This document shows, one piece after another, positions 63,061 to 64,000 of a DNA stretch of 64,000 bases. Below the pieces are notes generated by a model. It saw nothing but the letters and a program-made list of their open reading frames with translations. It did no database searches and had not been told where the DNA came from. This DNA is from Psettodes erumei (Eukaryota > Chordata > Actinopteri > Pleuronectiformes > Psettodidae), in the NCBI GenBank assembly GCA_016785225.1, contig JAFBJZ010000635.1, positions 1,302,001 through 1,366,000 of the forward strand, in the 5' to 3' direction. How positions within the stretch are numbered: the stretch's first letter is position 1; each line of letters opens with the position of its first letter. The position numbers were made by a program, and so were the translations under genes.

Positions 63061-64000
63061 CACTGATGAGGCACCGACAGAGCCTGAAATTGAGTGTTTT
63101 GTATTTATGTATCTGGGGTCTATCTGCGATGCAATAAATCTACCTCTCTGACAACAGCTGGCTGTGGATGCAAAGAGACGGGTGTGCGTATTTGTGCGTT
63201 AACGGTTATAAAACACACTTACATGCCCCCAGGTATGTGTATTAAGCAGGTGCATGTTTAGAAGAGTAAGCCAAAGAACTGGCCCGTGCTGGGGTAGGAA
63301 GGTGGCAGGGCATGTTGTAATGGGCGTAAAGGGGGCATAAGTGGACGTGTGAGGAGGAAGGAGAGTGGCTCTTAAGTCAGCACCTGTCGCGTGCTGGCCC
63401 AGGGGAGTTTTGTGAGTGAGTGTGTGTAGCGGGGGCGCTTAAGGGGTGGGGGGGTGGAAAAGGAAAAAGTGCTGGAATGCAGCCCAGTCCCTTGAGGGTT
63501 ACCCCCCTACAATGTCACCCACCGCTGCCCCCCCCATATGATCCCTCATCTCTCTTATATAACCCAAATGCTTATTACAGAAGGCAGGCACCAGAGGAGG
63601 ATGGACAGTGCACGCAGTGTGCACGTGCACTCTGAGGAAAGGTGTCGGAGGTATTGAGCACAGGATGGAAGATGTTGGCCAATGTCCAGAGGTGGATTAT
63701 ATCACTTCCCTGTTGCTTTCTACTTCAATACAGGGAAATCTAGCGGAGCGCCCTGACTGTGCCAGCGCTTCCCCTTCCTCTCGCTGGCACCTCTGCACCG
63801 CCAGCTGCACAGCAACATGGGATTCAGGCCGGTTAGTAATTTACACAGCCTTAATCCAACGGCAAATCCCATCTGTAATAATAGAATATCTTTACGTCCA
63901 AGGGAGTGTTTTGCTTGAGCACACATGCTCCTTTTCCATCACCGTCATGTTTTGTGTCCATACAGTGCTTGGGAGCTTCAGCTTTAGGTCACTGAAGAGT

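Larger units (their letters stand above)
57901..64000. other. gene-free region with enhancer-like segments
   Basis: No exons recognised. Segments near 58,195-58,320, 60,240-60,560 and 61,920-62,090 have balanced composition, few simple repeats and clusters of homeodomain (AATTA, TAATC), POU and SOX-type motifs, in the style of conserved non-coding elements. A long purine-rich stretch lies at 62,680-63,060. Confidence 0.4.

Noticed and set aside
1..64000. tRNA, rRNA, CRISPR or viral-type gene clusters
   Set aside because: No tRNA B-box with matching arms, rRNA core, regularly spaced repeats or viral genes were noticed on either strand; the only repeats with even spacing are microsatellites.

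Overview
This is a stretch of animal genomic DNA, almost certainly from a ray-finned (teleost) fish. The three recognisable genes have introns with GT-AG borders. Introns are short, many under 300 bases. Dinucleotide microsatellites (CA/GT) are very frequent, and there is a degenerate fish-type LINE plus an interspersed repeat family that I recognise from other teleost genomes. No bacterial operons, phage, CRISPR arrays or rRNA/tRNA genes were seen.

Layout. Bases 1-24,231 are essentially gene-free: microsatellites, perfect hairpins, three copies of one interspersed repeat (about 12.3, 18.3 and 18.6 kb), and a CpG-rich patch at 12.9-13.07 kb that could be a minus-strand promoter. A small intronless coiled-coil ORF (120 aa, not recognised) lies at 24,232-24,594. 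Three genes then follow on the plus strand within about 17 kb. They are a compact papilin (26,226-30,356, 13 coding exons, 551 aa), erh (30,878-32,223, 4 exons, 104 aa) and ppp4r3a/smek1 (34,689-42,615, 15 exons, 819 aa). I rebuilt all three by hand from splice sites; phases agree at every junction and total lengths divide by three. From 43.6 kb to the end there is no recognisable gene. That part holds a consensus CTCF site just past ppp4r3a, a minus-strand LINE reverse-transcriptase relic at 49 kb, many microsatellites, polypyrimidine and polypurine tracts, and homeodomain/POU-motif-rich segments (58-62 kb) that look like conserved non-coding regulatory DNA.

The genes do unrelated jobs. Papilin is a secreted extracellular-matrix glycoprotein. 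ERH is a small nuclear RNA-processing and transcription cofactor. PPP4R3A is the substrate-targeting subunit of protein phosphatase 4. They share orientation and close spacing: the papilin poly(A) signal lies less than 500 bases before the erh start codon. Transcriptional crosstalk is therefore more likely than functional cooperation.

I did not find a clearly new biological system. The observation most worth following is the papilin. It lacks the ADAMTS spacer, the TSP1 repeat after it, the Ig domains and the PLAC domain, yet keeps a clean open frame and its own last exon and poly(A) signal. Other leads are a transposon-derived segment in the erh 3' UTR that supplies possible poly(A) signals, the unidentified coiled-coil ORF, and the CTCF/regulatory landscape beyond ppp4r3a.
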